From Hoylesella pleuritidis JCM 14110 (GTDB taxonomy: Bacteria > Bacteroidota > Bacteroidia > Bacteroidales > Bacteroidaceae), in assembly GCF_000613725.1 (NCBI RefSeq), contig NZ_BAJN01000003.1, forward strand, positions 1-64,000: a stretch of 64,000 nt of DNA. Direction: 5' to 3'. The notes under the pieces are model-generated. The model was not told where the DNA came from and did not search any database. It was given only the letters and a program-made list of their open reading frames with translations. Each line of letters starts with the position of its first letter. Position 1 is the stretch's first letter. The position numbers and the translations under genes were made by a program. Positions 26,043-36,460 of this stretch are shown here, in pieces.

Positions 26043-27311
26043 CTAAAACGAATATGCAAAACCTATCGATGCGTATTCTTTGAGTTGCCAATAGCCGTGA
26101 TGTCCGTCTCGCTCCGTTCCGTCGTCAAAACGGGGATAAATGAAAAGATTGGTACTAATGTATTTATTGAACTGAAACGCAATGGTGTTTTCCCACTCTA
26201 ACTCAGCTCGCCGATAGGTAGTATATCCGTAGAGTCGCATTCGCCATTTGATCATCTCAGAAAGTTTCCAATTCAGATCTACGGTGAATTCGGAACCGTA
26301 ATCTACCAGTGTATGCTTACCGTTATCGAGACCATAACGCGGAGATAAATCAAGAATCCGAACATAGCGGAAGTTGCCAGCCAAAGGGGCAATATGCACC
26401 GTGCCTTTCAGTCTGTTTTTAAACCAATCTACATTATAATCCATACCGAGCGACATATTCAGATTAAAAGGCGACATAAAATCCGAGTAAATCCGCGAGT
26501 CGTTATTCTTGAATCCATGTGTGAACTGTGTGCTCGCAATCAACTGCAAAGTGTAATACCATTTCTTACTGGCCTGAAGCCCGAGTTTGCCAGTATACCT
26601 GATAAGATCTTCTGATGATTTGTAACGGTGAATGGTGTCACCACGCGTAGTCTGATAACCTAACTTTAATTCTAATTTATTATCCCATTTCACTTTCTGC
26701 TTATTGTTATAGTTGGCCTGAAAGGTCACGCTACCTACCATCGAATAATTGCTTTCGCCGCCTTTATACCAATTGTTAGAGACGTAGTTTTGTAGGAATT
26801 GCAGATAATAATCACCGTTGAAAGTCCAAAAATCGGGCTTCTTCACTACAATGTCCGCCGGTGAGATAATCGGCTCGGCAGGTGTTGGAGCCACCTTATC
26901 GATAATATCCGTCGCGGGCTTAAGTGTTGTTGATTTGGGCATAATAGCCGGACCTATCTGAGCGAGTGTCGTTTCATCAATTGTAATGAGGTCGGGCCGA
27001 TTGAGATAGATATTCATCAAGGTCCTGTCTATCGTCTCATCATAAGTACTCTGTAGCTCGTCAGCAGCGGTAAAACGCAGGAATCGGGCTGCGGGAGAAT
27101 GATAAAACGTTGCCGGCATAAACAACAAAGCAGCCCGATTTGAAGGATACCCTTTAAATGACTGACTGTCTAAACGATGTCCTGCCACTGCGAGTGAGTC
27201 GGCATAACGTTTGACAAAGTCGGGTAAGGCAGTCTTCGTCATCCGCAACTGTGCACTGGCAGAGAGACCGACAAGTATAAAACATAAAACCAATAAATAC
27301 TTAATCTTCAT
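26043..27311 (-). CDS. DUF3078 outer-membrane-associated protein
   Basis: A 422-residue secreted protein. A signal peptide (MKIKYLLVLCFILVGLSASAQ) precedes a proline-rich segment and then the DUF3078 region from about residue 165, with NWYKGGESNYSMVG and WDNKLELKLGYQTTRGD. The C-terminal half alternates hydrophobic and polar residues as in a beta-barrel and ends FAYSF. The family is widespread in Bacteroidetes and has no known function. The start at 27311 is the Met that gives a proper signal peptide; the Met at 27320 is also in frame. It is divergent from rlmD with closely spaced promoters. Confidence 0.82.
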   Translation of the reverse strand: MKIKYLLVLCFILVGLSASAQLRMTKTALPDFVKRYADSLAVAGHRLDSQSFKGYPSNRAALLFMPATFYHSPAARFLRFTAADELQSTYDETIDRTLMNIYLNRPDLITIDETTLAQIGPAIMPKSTTLKPATDIIDKVAPTPAEPIISPADIVVKKPDFWTFNGDYYLQFLQNYVSNNWYKGGESNYSMVGSVTFQANYNNKQKVKWDNKLELKLGYQTTRGDTIHRYKSSEDLIRYTGKLGLQASKKWYYTLQLIASTQFTHGFKNNDSRIYSDFMSPFNLNMSLGMDYNVDWFKNRLKGTVHIAPLAGNFRYVRILDLSPRYGLDNGKHTLVDYGSEFTVDLNWKLSEMIKWRMRLYGYTTYRRAELEWENTIAFQFNKYISTNLFIYPRFDDGTERDGHHGYWQLKEYASIGFAYSF

Positions 27312-27335
27312 TCCATTCATCTGTTTTCAGGAGTG

Positions 27336-27343
27336 CAAAGGTA
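27336..27343 (-). promoter_or_regulatory. -7 box (TACCTTTG) of the DUF3078 gene
   Basis: Perfect TAnnTTTG on the minus strand, 24 nt before the ATG at 27311. It lies 22 bp from the divergent rlmD -7 box. Confidence 0.65.
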
Positions 27344-27365
27344 TGGATATTTTTTCGGAAATGAT

Positions 27366-27373
27366 TACCTTTG
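27366..27373 (+). promoter_or_regulatory. -7 box (TACCTTTG) of rlmD
   Basis: Perfect TAnnTTTG, 18 nt before the ATG at 27392. It makes the in-frame TTG at 27371 an unlikely start because that codon lies within the box. Confidence 0.65.
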
Positions 27374-27391
27374 CACGCAAATTTAAGCATT

Positions 27392-28807
27392 ATGACAAGA
27401 AAGAAGAAGCCCCTACCCCTCCTCGAAAATATTACGATTACGGATGTCGCCGCCGAAGGCAAGGCGCTCGCTCGCATTGATGAGATGGTAGTCTTTGTAC
27501 CGTTTGCTGCTCCCGGAGACGTTGTCGACTTACAGGTGCGACGCAAGAAGCACCACTACTGCGAGGCCGAAATAGTTCGTTTCATCAAGCAGAGCAACAT
27601 CCGTCAGACACCGATGTGCGGGCATTTCGGTATCTGTGGCGGATGCAAATGGCAACACCTGCCCTACAACGAACAATTAAAGGCCAAGCAAAAGCAAGTT
27701 TACGACCAACTGACACGCATTGGAAAGGTAGAACTCCCCGAGTTTCGGCCGATAATGGGTTCGGTAAAAGTGAAAGAATATCGCAACAAGTTAGAATTCG
27801 GCTGCTCTAATAAGCGTTGGCTCACACGTGCAAGTGGCCTCGGTAGGGCTTTTGATAATATGAACGCCATCGGATTTCATATTACAGGTGCATTCGATAA
27901 AATTCTGCCCATCGAGAAATGTTGGCTAATGGATGACTTGCATAATCAAATTCGCAATCACATCCGTGACTTTGCACTGACAAACGAAATATCATTTTTC
28001 GACCTGCGCGAGCAGAAAGGCCTGCTCCGCGACATCGTGATACGCAACAGCAATACGGGCGAGTGGATGGTTCTTGTTCAATTTCATTATGAATACCCCG
28101 ACGACGAGGTACGTTCAAAAAAACTCTTACAGTCGCTAGCCAATACTTTTCCACAAATATCATCGCTCCTCTACGTAGACAATCAGAAATGCAATGATAC
28201 ATTCAACGACCTACCTATACACGTTTTTCAAGGTAACGACCATATCTTTGAAACGATGGAAGGTCTCCGGTTCAAAGTGGGCCCTAAGAGTTTCTATCAA
28301 ACCAATACCGAACAAGCCTTTCATCTTTACGCCGTAGTCCGCGAGTTTGCCCATCTCACAGGACGCGAAACAGTCTATGATCTCTACACCGGCACTGGAA
28401 CCATCGCTAATTTCATCGCTCGTGGCGCTCACCAAGTAATCGGAATAGAATATGTTCCTGAAGCAATTCTTGACGCCAAAGTGAACAGTGAAATCAACAA
28501 TATTCCCAATACGCGCTTTTATGCAGGTGATATGAAAGATATTCTCACCGCCAATTTTATCGCAACCAACGGTCGGCCTGACGTGATTATCACCGATCCG
28601 CCACGTGCCGGAATGCACCCAGACGTTGTCGAAACTATCCTCACGGCTGCCCCCGACCGCATCGTCTATGTGAGTTGTAACCCCGCAACACAAGCACGCG
28701 ATCTTGCCCTTCTCGATGTCGCCTATCATATAACGGAAGTTCAACCCGTTGATATGTTCCCCCATACTCCTCACGTGGAGAATGTAGTACTTTTAGAGCA
28801 TCGGTAA
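27392..28807 (+). CDS. rlmD: 23S rRNA (uracil-C5)-methyltransferase, RlmD/RumA type
   Basis: A 471-residue SAM-dependent methyltransferase that makes 5-methyluridine in 23S rRNA. An N-terminal TRAM domain (about 8-65) binds RNA. The 4Fe-4S ligands are Cys76, Cys82, Cys85 (CGHFGICGGC) and Cys177. The SAM-binding loop is DLYTGTGTIANF, and DPPRAGMHPDV and YVSCNPATQARDL hold the catalytic cysteine (about residue 428). RlmCD-type enzymes modify one or two sites; which applies here cannot be told. The start at 27392 matches the promoter. Confidence 0.95.
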   Translation: MTRKKKPLPLLENITITDVAAEGKALARIDEMVVFVPFAAPGDVVDLQVRRKKHHYCEAEIVRFIKQSNIRQTPMCGHFGICGGCKWQHLPYNEQLKAKQKQVYDQLTRIGKVELPEFRPIMGSVKVKEYRNKLEFGCSNKRWLTRASGLGRAFDNMNAIGFHITGAFDKILPIEKCWLMDDLHNQIRNHIRDFALTNEISFFDLREQKGLLRDIVIRNSNTGEWMVLVQFHYEYPDDEVRSKKLLQSLANTFPQISSLLYVDNQKCNDTFNDLPIHVFQGNDHIFETMEGLRFKVGPKSFYQTNTEQAFHLYAVVREFAHLTGRETVYDLYTGTGTIANFIARGAHQVIGIEYVPEAILDAKVNSEINNIPNTRFYAGDMKDILTANFIATNGRPDVIITDPPRAGMHPDVVETILTAAPDRIVYVSCNPATQARDLALLDVAYHITEVQPVDMFPHTPHVENVVLLEHR

Positions 28808-28861
28808 AGGGAGTAAAGAGAAAAAAGTGATCGGATTCGATTCTCTTTCAATATTTTTGTG

Positions 28862-28869
28862 TATGTTTG
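28862..28869 (+). promoter_or_regulatory. -7 box (TATGTTTG) of the porin gene
   Basis: Perfect TAnnTTTG, 38 nt before the ATG at 28908. Confidence 0.6.
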
Positions 28870-28907
28870 CAGACGAAATACTAACTAACACATAGACAAA
28901 ATACCGT

Positions 28908-30032
28908 ATGAAAAAGAAAACAGTCTTGGCACTATTGACCTTGATGACTCTCCCGATAAGCGCACAGCAAACAACGGCGTGGGTGAACAACGTGAAACTG
29001 TCGGGTTATGGCATCGTACAATATCAATACATAGGTGCCGATGGCGCCAAAACTAACTCGTTCAACCTACGACTGGCGCGCGTAGCACTCGACGGGCGAA
29101 TATTGAATGACTTTTATTGGAAAGCACAAATCCAGTTCAATGGCAATACATCCACTTTGGGGAGTTCACCAAGACTGGTAGACCTGTTTGCAGAATGGCA
29201 AAGATACGGAACTTTTCGGGTGAAAGTCGGTCAGTTTAAGTTGCCGTTCACATTCGAGAATCCAATGCATCCACTGGATCAAGGATTTATGAGTTACAGC
29301 CAGAATGTATCGAAGTTAGCGGGGTTCTCTGATCGGTCGGGTGAACACCCATCTAACGGACGCGATATCGGTGTGCAATTACAAGGTGATTTCTTGAAGA
29401 ACAGTAGTGGACGGAATCTACTGCATTATCAGGTAGGCGTGTTCAATGGACAGGGTATCAACGTGAAAGATGTGGATCAACGCAAGACCGTTGTCGGCGG
29501 AATCTGGGCAATGCCTGTCAAAGGAATGCGGCTCGGCGTCTTCGGCTTAGAGGGTTCTTATGCTCGCAAAGGAACTTGGACAGATGAGCAAACGAGTACA
29601 CCAAAGAGTGGCATACGCAGTCTGAGTCAGCATAGATATGCAATCAGTGCCGAATATAAGACAGAATCAGACTATGCTTTCCGCACAGAATATATTCATA
29701 GCACGGGCAGTGCTTTCAAAACAGCACTGACAAAAACTGACGGTGCAGAGGCCAAAGACTGTTCGCTCTCGACCAACGGCGACAAGGCTGATGGCTATTA
29801 TGCCTTGGTCATCATACCGATTAGCAAGAAACAATGGCACGTCAAGGCACGCTATGATTGGTATCGTCCCACGGGCGACTGGTCGAAAGCTAAAACTTTT
29901 TATGAAATTGGAATGGATTACGAGTTCGGTAAGAATGTTGAAATCAGCGGCGAGTATGCTTTTGTCAACGACCGGAGTCGTAACAAAAGCAATTATAGCC
30001 TCTTAGATATACAAGTGAGCTTCAGATTTTAA
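28908..30032 (+). CDS. Phosphate-selective porin O/P family outer membrane protein
   Basis: A 374-residue outer-membrane barrel. The signal peptide is MKKKTVLALLTLMTLPISAQ. The mature start, with KLSGYGIVQYQYIG and LRLARVALDGRILNDFYWK, matches the OprO/OprP family, as does VKVGQFKLPFTFENPM. Alternating strands run to the C-terminal Phe (LDIQVSFRF). Family members let anions such as phosphate diffuse in; selectivity cannot be read here. The TAA stop codon is the first three bases of the repeat element at 30030. Confidence 0.88.
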   Translation: MKKKTVLALLTLMTLPISAQQTTAWVNNVKLSGYGIVQYQYIGADGAKTNSFNLRLARVALDGRILNDFYWKAQIQFNGNTSTLGSSPRLVDLFAEWQRYGTFRVKVGQFKLPFTFENPMHPLDQGFMSYSQNVSKLAGFSDRSGEHPSNGRDIGVQLQGDFLKNSSGRNLLHYQVGVFNGQGINVKDVDQRKTVVGGIWAMPVKGMRLGVFGLEGSYARKGTWTDEQTSTPKSGIRSLSQHRYAISAEYKTESDYAFRTEYIHSTGSAFKTALTKTDGAEAKDCSLSTNGDKADGYYALVIIPISKKQWHVKARYDWYRPTGDWSKAKTFYEIGMDYEFGKNVEISGEYAFVNDRSRNKSNYSLLDIQVSFRF

Positions 30033-30245
30033 CGTGAGTTCGATGCAAACTCTCTTCTAAACAACTGTCAAAGCCGCAACAGAGTTACGGCAATCACAGC
30101 AACGGAGTTACGACAAACGTAGTAACCGGGTTACGATAAACAACGCAACGAAACAGCGGCAAATATTGCTACTCCGATACCGTTGACGCTGATGTTTTTG
30201 AAACACAATGGCCCATACATTGATAAATTCATCGAACTTACGTTA
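30030..30245. repeat. MITE-like element, copy B (216 bp)
   Basis: The ends are inverted repeats: TAACGTGAGTTCGATGCA at 30030 against TAACGTAAGTTCGATGAA read from 30245 inward, 16 of 18 identical. They are variants of the ends of the copies at 25721 and 46028, but the interior is different and holds a 23-bp tandem repeat. The element starts exactly at the porin stop codon. The remaining gap to hppA (30246-30330) is A-rich with repeated AAACTTAGAAACTAAAAA-like words and no clear promoter. Confidence 0.7.
30076..30160. repeat. 23-bp tandem repeat, about 3.5 units
   Basis: Units begin at 30076, 30099, 30122 and 30145, an exact 23-bp period. The core is GYAACNGRGTTACGRYAA in the first three units, and the fourth is degenerate. 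Confidence 0.75.
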
Positions 30246-30330
30246 AGTTAAGTAGTAAAGGAGTAGGTAGTAAAAATTTAGAAATCCAAAACTTAAAGAC
30301 TAAAAACTTAGAAACTAAAAAACTATAACT

Positions 30331-32535
30331 ATGAACGGTATTCCTTTTGTTTTTTGGCTCGTTCCCGTAGCCTCAATAGTTGCCTTATGTGTGGCATACT
30401 ATTTTTTCAGTAAAATGATGAAAGCGGATGAGGGTACTCCCCGTATGCGAGAGATTGCCGAGTATGTGCGCAAGGGCGCGATGGCTTACCTGAAACAGCA
30501 ATATCGAGTCGTGCTGATTGTCTTTATCGTATTGGCGTTGATATTTGCATTTATGGCCTATGTACTGAAAGTACAGAATCCGTGGGTACCATTCGCTTTC
30601 CTGACCGGTGGCTTTTTTAGCGGACTGGCAGGATTCTTTGGAATGAAAACCGCGACCTATGCATCCGGACGGACAGCAAATGCCGCACGTGAAAGTTTGG
30701 ATAAGGGCCTAACAATCGCTTTCCGAAGCGGCGCTGTTATGGGACTGGTCGTCGTGGGATTAGGTTTATTGGACATCGCCGGCTGGTTTATCGCACTCAA
30801 TTTAGTATATCACGGAGAAAATGCAGCCTTGATCACGATAACGACAACGATGCTTACTTTCGGTATGGGTGCTTCCACACAAGCTCTGTTTGCCCGAGTC
30901 GGTGGCGGAATATATACGAAAGCTGCGGATGTCGGTGCCGACCTTGTAGGTAAAGTAGAAGCCAATATTCCCGAAGACGATCCTCGAAATCCGGCCACTA
31001 TCGCTGACAATGTGGGTGACAATGTAGGTGATGTTGCCGGAATGGGGGCAGACTTATATGAAAGTTATTGCGGAAGTATTCTCTCGACGGCTGCATTGGG
31101 CGCCACGGCTTTCACACTCAACAGTGATATGCAGTTGCGTGCCGTCATTGCTCCGATGATTATTGCGGCTGTCGGAATCTTTCTTTCGCTGATCGGAATC
31201 TTCTTGGTTCGCACGAAAGAAGGTGCAACAATGAAAGAACTGCTTCACTCCTTAGGAGTCGGCACCAACATAAGTGCTTGCTTCATCGCTATCGCAACCT
31301 TTATTATATTATATCTCCTTGATATTGAGAACTGGCTTGGCGTATCTTTCTCTGTGATCAGCGGTCTGATTGCCGGTGTCATCATCGGTCAGGCAACCGA
31401 ATATTACACATCACAGAGTTATAAACCGACGCAGAAGATTGCCGAAGCATCGCAGACAGGTTCTGCAACAGTAATTATTAAAGGTATAGGAACAAGTATG
31501 ATCAGCACGTGCGTTCCGGTTCTTACAATTTCTGTAGCCATTATGCTCAGCTACCTTTGCGCCAACCGATTCGACTTATCGATGAGCGCCCATTCCATCA
31601 GTATGGGACTTTACGGTATCGGTATAGCAGCTGTCGGTATGCTTTCAACATTAGGTATCACCTTGGCAACAGATGCCTACGGACCGATTGCCGACAATGC
31701 AGGAGGAAATGCCGAGATGAGTGAATTAGGAGAAGACGTCAGAAAAAGAACCGACGCTCTTGATGCACTTGGCAATACTACCGCAGCAACAGGAAAAGGA
31801 TTTGCAATTGGGTCGGCAGCATTGACGGCATTGGCTTTATTGGCTTCATATGTTGAAGAAATCAAAATCGCAATGATCCGTGCCACAGCTTCAGGTCATC
31901 AATTCGTCAATGCTATGGGACAGATATTCCAGCCCGAAACAGCTTCTATGCCTGAGTTTATGGAGTTTTTCCAAGTCAATCTGATCAATCCCAAGGTACT
32001 TATCGGAGTTTTTATCGGCGCAATGGCTGCATTCCTGTTTTGTGGACTGACGATGGGAGCCGTGGGACGTGCCGCGGGGTCTATGGTTGAAGAAGTGCGG
32101 CGCCAATTCCGCGAAATCACAGGGATCCTCGAAAGAAAAGCCACACCTGATTACAGCCGCTGTGTAGAAATTTCCACACGCAGTGCCCAACGCGAAATGA
32201 TCTTCCCATCGTTCTTAGCCATTCTCATTCCTATTGTGGTAGGCATTGTTTTAGGTGTTGCCGGAGTCTTAGGACTCCTTGTCGGAGGACTTGCCGCAGG
32301 CTTTACCTTAGCCATTTTTATGGCCAATGCAGGAGGAGCCTGGGACAACGCCAAGAAGATGGTGGAAGAAGGTAATTTCGGAGGAAAAGGAAGCGAGTGT
32401 CACAAGGCAACTATCGTCGGCGATACGGTCGGTGATCCATTTAAAGACACGAGCGGTCCAAGTCTGAATATTCTCATCAAACTGATGTCGATGGTCAGCA
32501 TAGTAATGGCAGGCCTAACAGTTGCATTTATTTGA
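30331..32535 (+). CDS. hppA: Membrane-bound proton/sodium-pumping pyrophosphatase
   Basis: A 734-residue integral membrane enzyme with about 16 helices that hydrolyses pyrophosphate and pumps Na+ or H+ outward. The substrate-binding signature [18 protein letters not shown] (about 201-218) and DNVGDNVGD are present, with a second acidic cluster [15 protein letters not shown] near the C terminus. The motif [10 protein letters not shown] (near residue 480) has Ala where K+-independent enzymes carry Lys, so it should be the K+-dependent class, which includes the Na+ pumps. It salvages energy from pyrophosphate made in biosynthesis. It is monocistronic, with a terminator at 32613. Confidence 0.96.
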   Translation: MNGIPFVFWLVPVASIVALCVAYYFFSKMMKADEGTPRMREIAEYVRKGAMAYLKQQYRVVLIVFIVLALIFAFMAYVLKVQNPWVPFAFLTGGFFSGLAGFFGMKTATYASGRTANAARESLDKGLTIAFRSGAVMGLVVVGLGLLDIAGWFIALNLVYHGENAALITITTTMLTFGMGASTQALFARVGGGIYTKAADVGADLVGKVEANIPEDDPRNPATIADNVGDNVGDVAGMGADLYESYCGSILSTAALGATAFTLNSDMQLRAVIAPMIIAAVGIFLSLIGIFLVRTKEGATMKELLHSLGVGTNISACFIAIATFIILYLLDIENWLGVSFSVISGLIAGVIIGQATEYYTSQSYKPTQKIAEASQTGSATVIIKGIGTSMISTCVPVLTISVAIMLSYLCANRFDLSMSAHSISMGLYGIGIAAVGMLSTLGITLATDAYGPIADNAGGNAEMSELGEDVRKRTDALDALGNTTAATGKGFAIGSAALTALALLASYVEEIKIAMIRATASGHQFVNAMGQIFQPETASMPEFMEFFQVNLINPKVLIGVFIGAMAAFLFCGLTMGAVGRAAGSMVEEVRRQFREITGILERKATPDYSRCVEISTRSAQREMIFPSFLAILIPIVVGIVLGVAGVLGLLVGGLAAGFTLAIFMANAGGAWDNAKKMVEEGNFGGKGSECHKATIVGDTVGDPFKDTSGPSLNILIKLMSMVSIVMAGLTVAFI

Positions 32536-32612
32536 CAAATAACATAGACACCGCCATTGACAAATCCAAGTCAATAGCAGTTTTTATTTTCCGACGCGAC
32601 AGAGACAGATAT

Positions 32613-32646
32613 AACAAGCCCGAACTTATATAAGTCCGGGCTTGTT
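32613..32646. terminator. Bidirectional terminator between hppA and the cupin gene
   Basis: AACAAGCCCGAACTTA (32613-32628) pairs with TAAGTCCGGGCTTGTT (32631-32646), a 16-bp stem with one mismatch, placed between two convergent genes. Confidence 0.85.
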
Positions 32647-32674
32647 ATTGGTGCTAAAACTTCTCTTACTTTTT

Positions 32675-33007
32675 CTAATGATGTTCGGGTACGACAGCAA
32701 AATAGACAAGGTTTTCAGTCGTATCGTTCTCCATATAATGGCTGTGCCCCATCGGACAGTAATGCACTTGCCCCGCTGCGGCTGTCTCTACGTGATCATC
32801 GTAATGAAATGTTGCAATACCGCTGACAATGTAGATAATCTCTGAGTTACACACGTGTGTATGAAAGCCCGACGAAGCACCGGGTTTCAGTATGCTATAC
32901 ATAATCTTGTTGCAAGCATCGACAAAATTACGGGTGAAAAGTTCGCCCCGACCGCCTTTAAAGCCGTCGATGCGAACTTCCTCTATTTGATTGAAATCGA
33001 TGATCAT
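32675..33007 (-). CDS. Small cupin-domain protein
   Basis: A 110-residue single-domain cupin. Cupin motif 1 is GFHTHVCNSEIIYIVSG and motif 2 is GQVHYCPMGHSHYMEN, supplying metal-binding histidines. The ATG at 33007 gives MIIDFNQIEEVRIDG; the upstream extension in the same frame overlaps the TonB receptor gene and is unlikely. The function of such small cupins (sugar isomerase, oxygenase or regulator) is not predictable. It begins 5 bp after the broken TonB receptor gene and may be cotranscribed with it. Confidence 0.82.
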   Translation of the reverse strand: MIIDFNQIEEVRIDGFKGGRGELFTRNFVDACNKIMYSILKPGASSGFHTHVCNSEIIYIVSGIATFHYDDHVETAAAGQVHYCPMGHSHYMENDTTENLVYFAVVPEHH

Positions 33008-33012
33008 TGGAC

Positions 33013-36000
33013 TTAGAATGTATATTTCACACCGATTTGTCCGCGCCAACGCGAATAGAAGTCGTTGTAGGTAAACGTAGAATAGTCGGCGTCGTGGTCG
33101 AACTGGAACTCGCCGTTGTTATAACCAACTGGCGAATAGTAATTGCCAAAATTATTACCGAAGGTGTGTCCCCAGCGTTTGTTCAGCAAGTTACCGATGT
33201 TCATAATATCCATCGAGATTTCCAAAGCGTGCACGTTCTTGCCCGCTCCAATCTTAATCTTCTCGGCTACGTGGAGATCAAAATGATTCTCAAACGGCAG
33301 ATTGTCGGCATAACGCTTATAATATTCGCCGCGATGCTTACTCATATAAGGATCGTTAGCAATCCATTGCCTGAAATTTTCGCGACACTGCTCGGCGGTA
33401 CGTTTCTTACCGGGCGAGAACTTCATTTTATTAATCTGCTCGTCGGTCGGGATATACATCAAGTCGTTTCCATTGGAACTATCGCCGTTGAGATCGCCAT
33501 AATAATAAAGAGAATAAGGTGAGCCGCTCTGTGCCTGATAAATGAGTCCTATGGTCGTAGTAAACATCTTGCGCGGACCATAGCTGATGTTATAGAAAGC
33601 TGCGGCTTTGAGAATATGAGGGATATTAAATGCACTGTTGCCTAACTCGGGGTCATTGGAATTGCGGTAGGTGTAATTGTAGTTCCAATTGCTCTGCGCC
33701 ACAGACGACGAACCGTTATTTATCGTCATCGACTTGGTCCAAGTATAACTCGCACTCAGATCGAGTCCGAAATCGAAATGCTTCTCGGCTTTTAGCGAGA
33801 GATTAATGGTGTAACCTTTGTTGGTATTATACAGTGCATAGACATAGCTATAAGGCTGACCTGTGGTAACCCGTTTAAACATCGGCCGGTTATCGAACGA
33901 CAACGAAGGTTCTACCTGCCCCAGCGTCTGTCCCGTGGTTCATACGCCAGATTCTTGTAATAAATGTCGTTGAGTGTTTTAGAAAAGATTCCTTCGGCAG
34001 TCCAGTTGATACCGAGAACATTGAAATCGAACCCTAAGTTGAGGCGCAGTGTCTGCGAGAACCTAAACTTCTTATCGAAAACATTTAAAGTCTGGTTACC
34101 TGAAGCCTTCAGCTTTTCGGCATTGGCTTTTTGTCCGTTAGGATCATAAATGAGGTTAAGTTTAGACGTACTGCGCGTATCGTAAGTAGAGAGCTGGATA
34201 CCGGTACCGGTGAAGTTATTGCTCAACCACACAAACGGAATCCTACCCGTGAAGAGTCCGACGCCGCCACGCAGAATAAACCGGCGATCGTTATTGATGT
34301 CCCAACGGAATCCCACACGCGGGCTCCACATAGGCGCACTCGACAAGCCCTGATCTGTGCGTACATCCCAGCCTTAGTCCTCGCATAATCGTTGAACGGC
34401 TTATTGGCCACGGGTTTGTCGAAAAGCAACGGAATGTCCATCCGCAGACCGTAAGTGAGTTGGAAGTTATCTGTCACGTCCCATTTGTCTTGTGCATAGA
34501 AACCCAACTGCCCAGCTCCGAATCTCGGTGCCCAATTAGGGTCGCCTGTCACATCGACATTAGCCACGCCATAGCGATAGCGATAGATTTTACCGTTATA
34601 CAAATCATTAGGCGTATTGAAAAAATAAGAGCCGTATTTGTCTTGGATAAACAGATTGGTAAATCTGTAAAACTCGTTATGCGTACCGAATATAAACGTA
34701 TGATTGCCGTGATACCACGTAAGATTATCCTCAACGGTATAAATATCCTGATCCAAGCGGTTAGCCATCGACGAGCGTTCGTTCCCCAGATTTACAACGC
34801 CGTTATTTGGTCCCACATTCGATACCGAAATCATCGGGAATGGCTGTCCTGGTTTACGCTGGTCGCGCACCCTAACATAAGAGGCGCGGGCCTCGTTGCT
34901 CAACGTAGGCGACAACCTACTCTGTAACTCGACAATGAATGTGTGAGTTTTCGACGAGAAAGGATAACTGTACGTATCGGCATTGATCGATTTCTGCCCA
35001 CCCGTTGAATTTAACTTTTTGGCTGAAACCAGGCTCCAACGTACCGTAAATTTATTGAAATCGTTGATATTCCAGTCTAATTTCAGTCCCGCCTTATCCG
35101 ATTTCGTATAGTTCGTGGGGTTAGAATACGCCCCCGTATATTCGATGCCTTGTTCCTTTGCCTTTTGTCTCACAAAATCGAGAATCTTCTTCGCCTCTGC
35201 CGCATCTACTAACGAGCCCGCCGACCCGATGCCGAAATTATTGGGATATTCTTGGTTCGCTTTCTCATAATTGGCAAAGAAGAAAAGCTTATTTTTGATA
35301 ATCGGACCGCCAATCGTGAACCCCATCTGATATTCGCTCTGATCATTGTATGCCGAACTATATTTTCCATCTACCATCCGATAATGCTTACCAATGAGAT
35401 TCTCGTTGTAGCCATAATAATAAGCGCTACCGTGCAGTCGGTTGGTTCCCGATTTGGTAATGGCATTGATGGCACCACCTGTGAATCCGCTCTGCCTAAC
35501 ATCGAACGGAGCCACATTGATCTGAATCTGATCGATCGTCTCCATCGAGATCGGTTGCGTACCGGCCTGTCCGCCGTTTGACCCGTTGCTTGTCAGTCCG
35601 AATACATCATTGTTCATCGCTCCGTCGATTTGAAAAGAGTTATAACGGTTGTTCATACCTGCAAACGACATTGACCCGTTGTTGGTCGTACTGATTTGCG
35701 GATTCAGTCGCGCCACATCGGCAATACTGTGCGTCGTGCTGGGTATCCTGTTGATGGCCGCGGCGTCAATACTTTGCGCAGCCCCGGTCTTCGTCGCGTT
35801 CAATCCACGTTTGCCCGTTACCACAAATTCTTGCAACTCGTGCGCGTCTTCCTCCATCTTGCACGACAGATTCTGCGTCTCACCCAAGCGCAACATCACC
35901 TCAGTGAATGTTTTGGTCTTATGCCCGATATAAGAGAGTTCTACCTATACGGACCGCCCACACGCATACCTTGAATGGTGTAACGCCCATCTACATTCGT

Positions 36001-36186
36001 GATGGCCCGATACACTGTGCCCGAAGGCTGATGCGTAGCCGTAATGGTAGCCCCCACTGCGGGTTCGCCGCCCGACACGACCTTGCCGCTGATGCCGGAT
36101 GTCGTGACCTGCCCCATTGCCGTCACAACCAAACATATCAATAATACGGCCAAAGAAAACAATCGTTTTTGCATAACTTTTCTCAA
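33013..36186 (-). pseudogene. TonB-dependent receptor, OmpA-related/carboxypeptidase-regulatory type, three frameshifts
   Basis: One receptor gene read in four frames. The N terminus (36186-35941) has a signal peptide (LFSLAVLLICLVVTAMGQ) and a carboxypeptidase-like regulatory domain. The frame is lost at 35944 (PYR then VELSYIG), at about 34372 (ARTK then WDVRTDQGLSSAPMWSP) and at 33919-33922 (RRWG then QVEPSLSFD). Each is repaired by adding one base, giving about 1058 residues with plug (SIDAAAINRIP, VTGKRG), a long barrel and a C-terminal Phe (GQIGVKYTF). All three losses are in or beside G/C runs. The protein has no SusD partner. It looks functional once repaired. Confidence 0.88.
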
Positions 36187-36238
36187 AAAATGATTTACAT
36201 TGTGGACCTTTTCAGATCCCGTTAACGAATTACGGTTG

Positions 36239-36246
36239 CAAAATTA
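36239..36246 (-). promoter_or_regulatory. -7 box (TAATTTTG) of the TonB receptor gene at 36186
   Basis: Minus-strand TAATTTTG matches TAnnTTTG. The leader to the ATG would be about 50-60 nt. Confidence 0.5.
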
Positions 36247-36307
36247 ATTAAAATTCTCCATATATTTGTTGTTGTATTGGTAAAAGTTTGCGTTCCACAG
36301 CATCGTT

Positions 36308-36370
36308 GACAAGTATACGACCAGTGCCCGTACAGTCGTATACGTATGGGGCATTGGTCGTATACCTGTC
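36308..36370. repeat. 22-bp-armed hairpin containing three copies of GTCGTATAC
   Basis: GACAAGTATACGACCAGTGC (start of the left arm, 36308-36329) pairs with 36349-36370 at 20 of 22 positions. The loop carries another GTCGTATAC (36335-36343), so alternative pairings are possible. It is upstream of the TonB receptor promoter and not followed by a T-run. Confidence 0.8.
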
Positions 36371-36433
36371 ACCCAGCACCATCGTTCATCTATCTATGCT
36401 TGGATTAATGAGGGATTAGAGATGACTGATTAG

Positions 36434-36457
36434 GGATGAACGTTTATTTGTTCATCC
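36434..36457. repeat. GGATGAAC hairpin
   Basis: GGATGAAC (36434-36441) and GTTCATCC (36450-36457) form a perfect 8-bp stem with loop GTTTATTT. The same loop and arm sequence recur at 37053-37088. Confidence 0.7.
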
Positions 36458-36460
36458 TTT

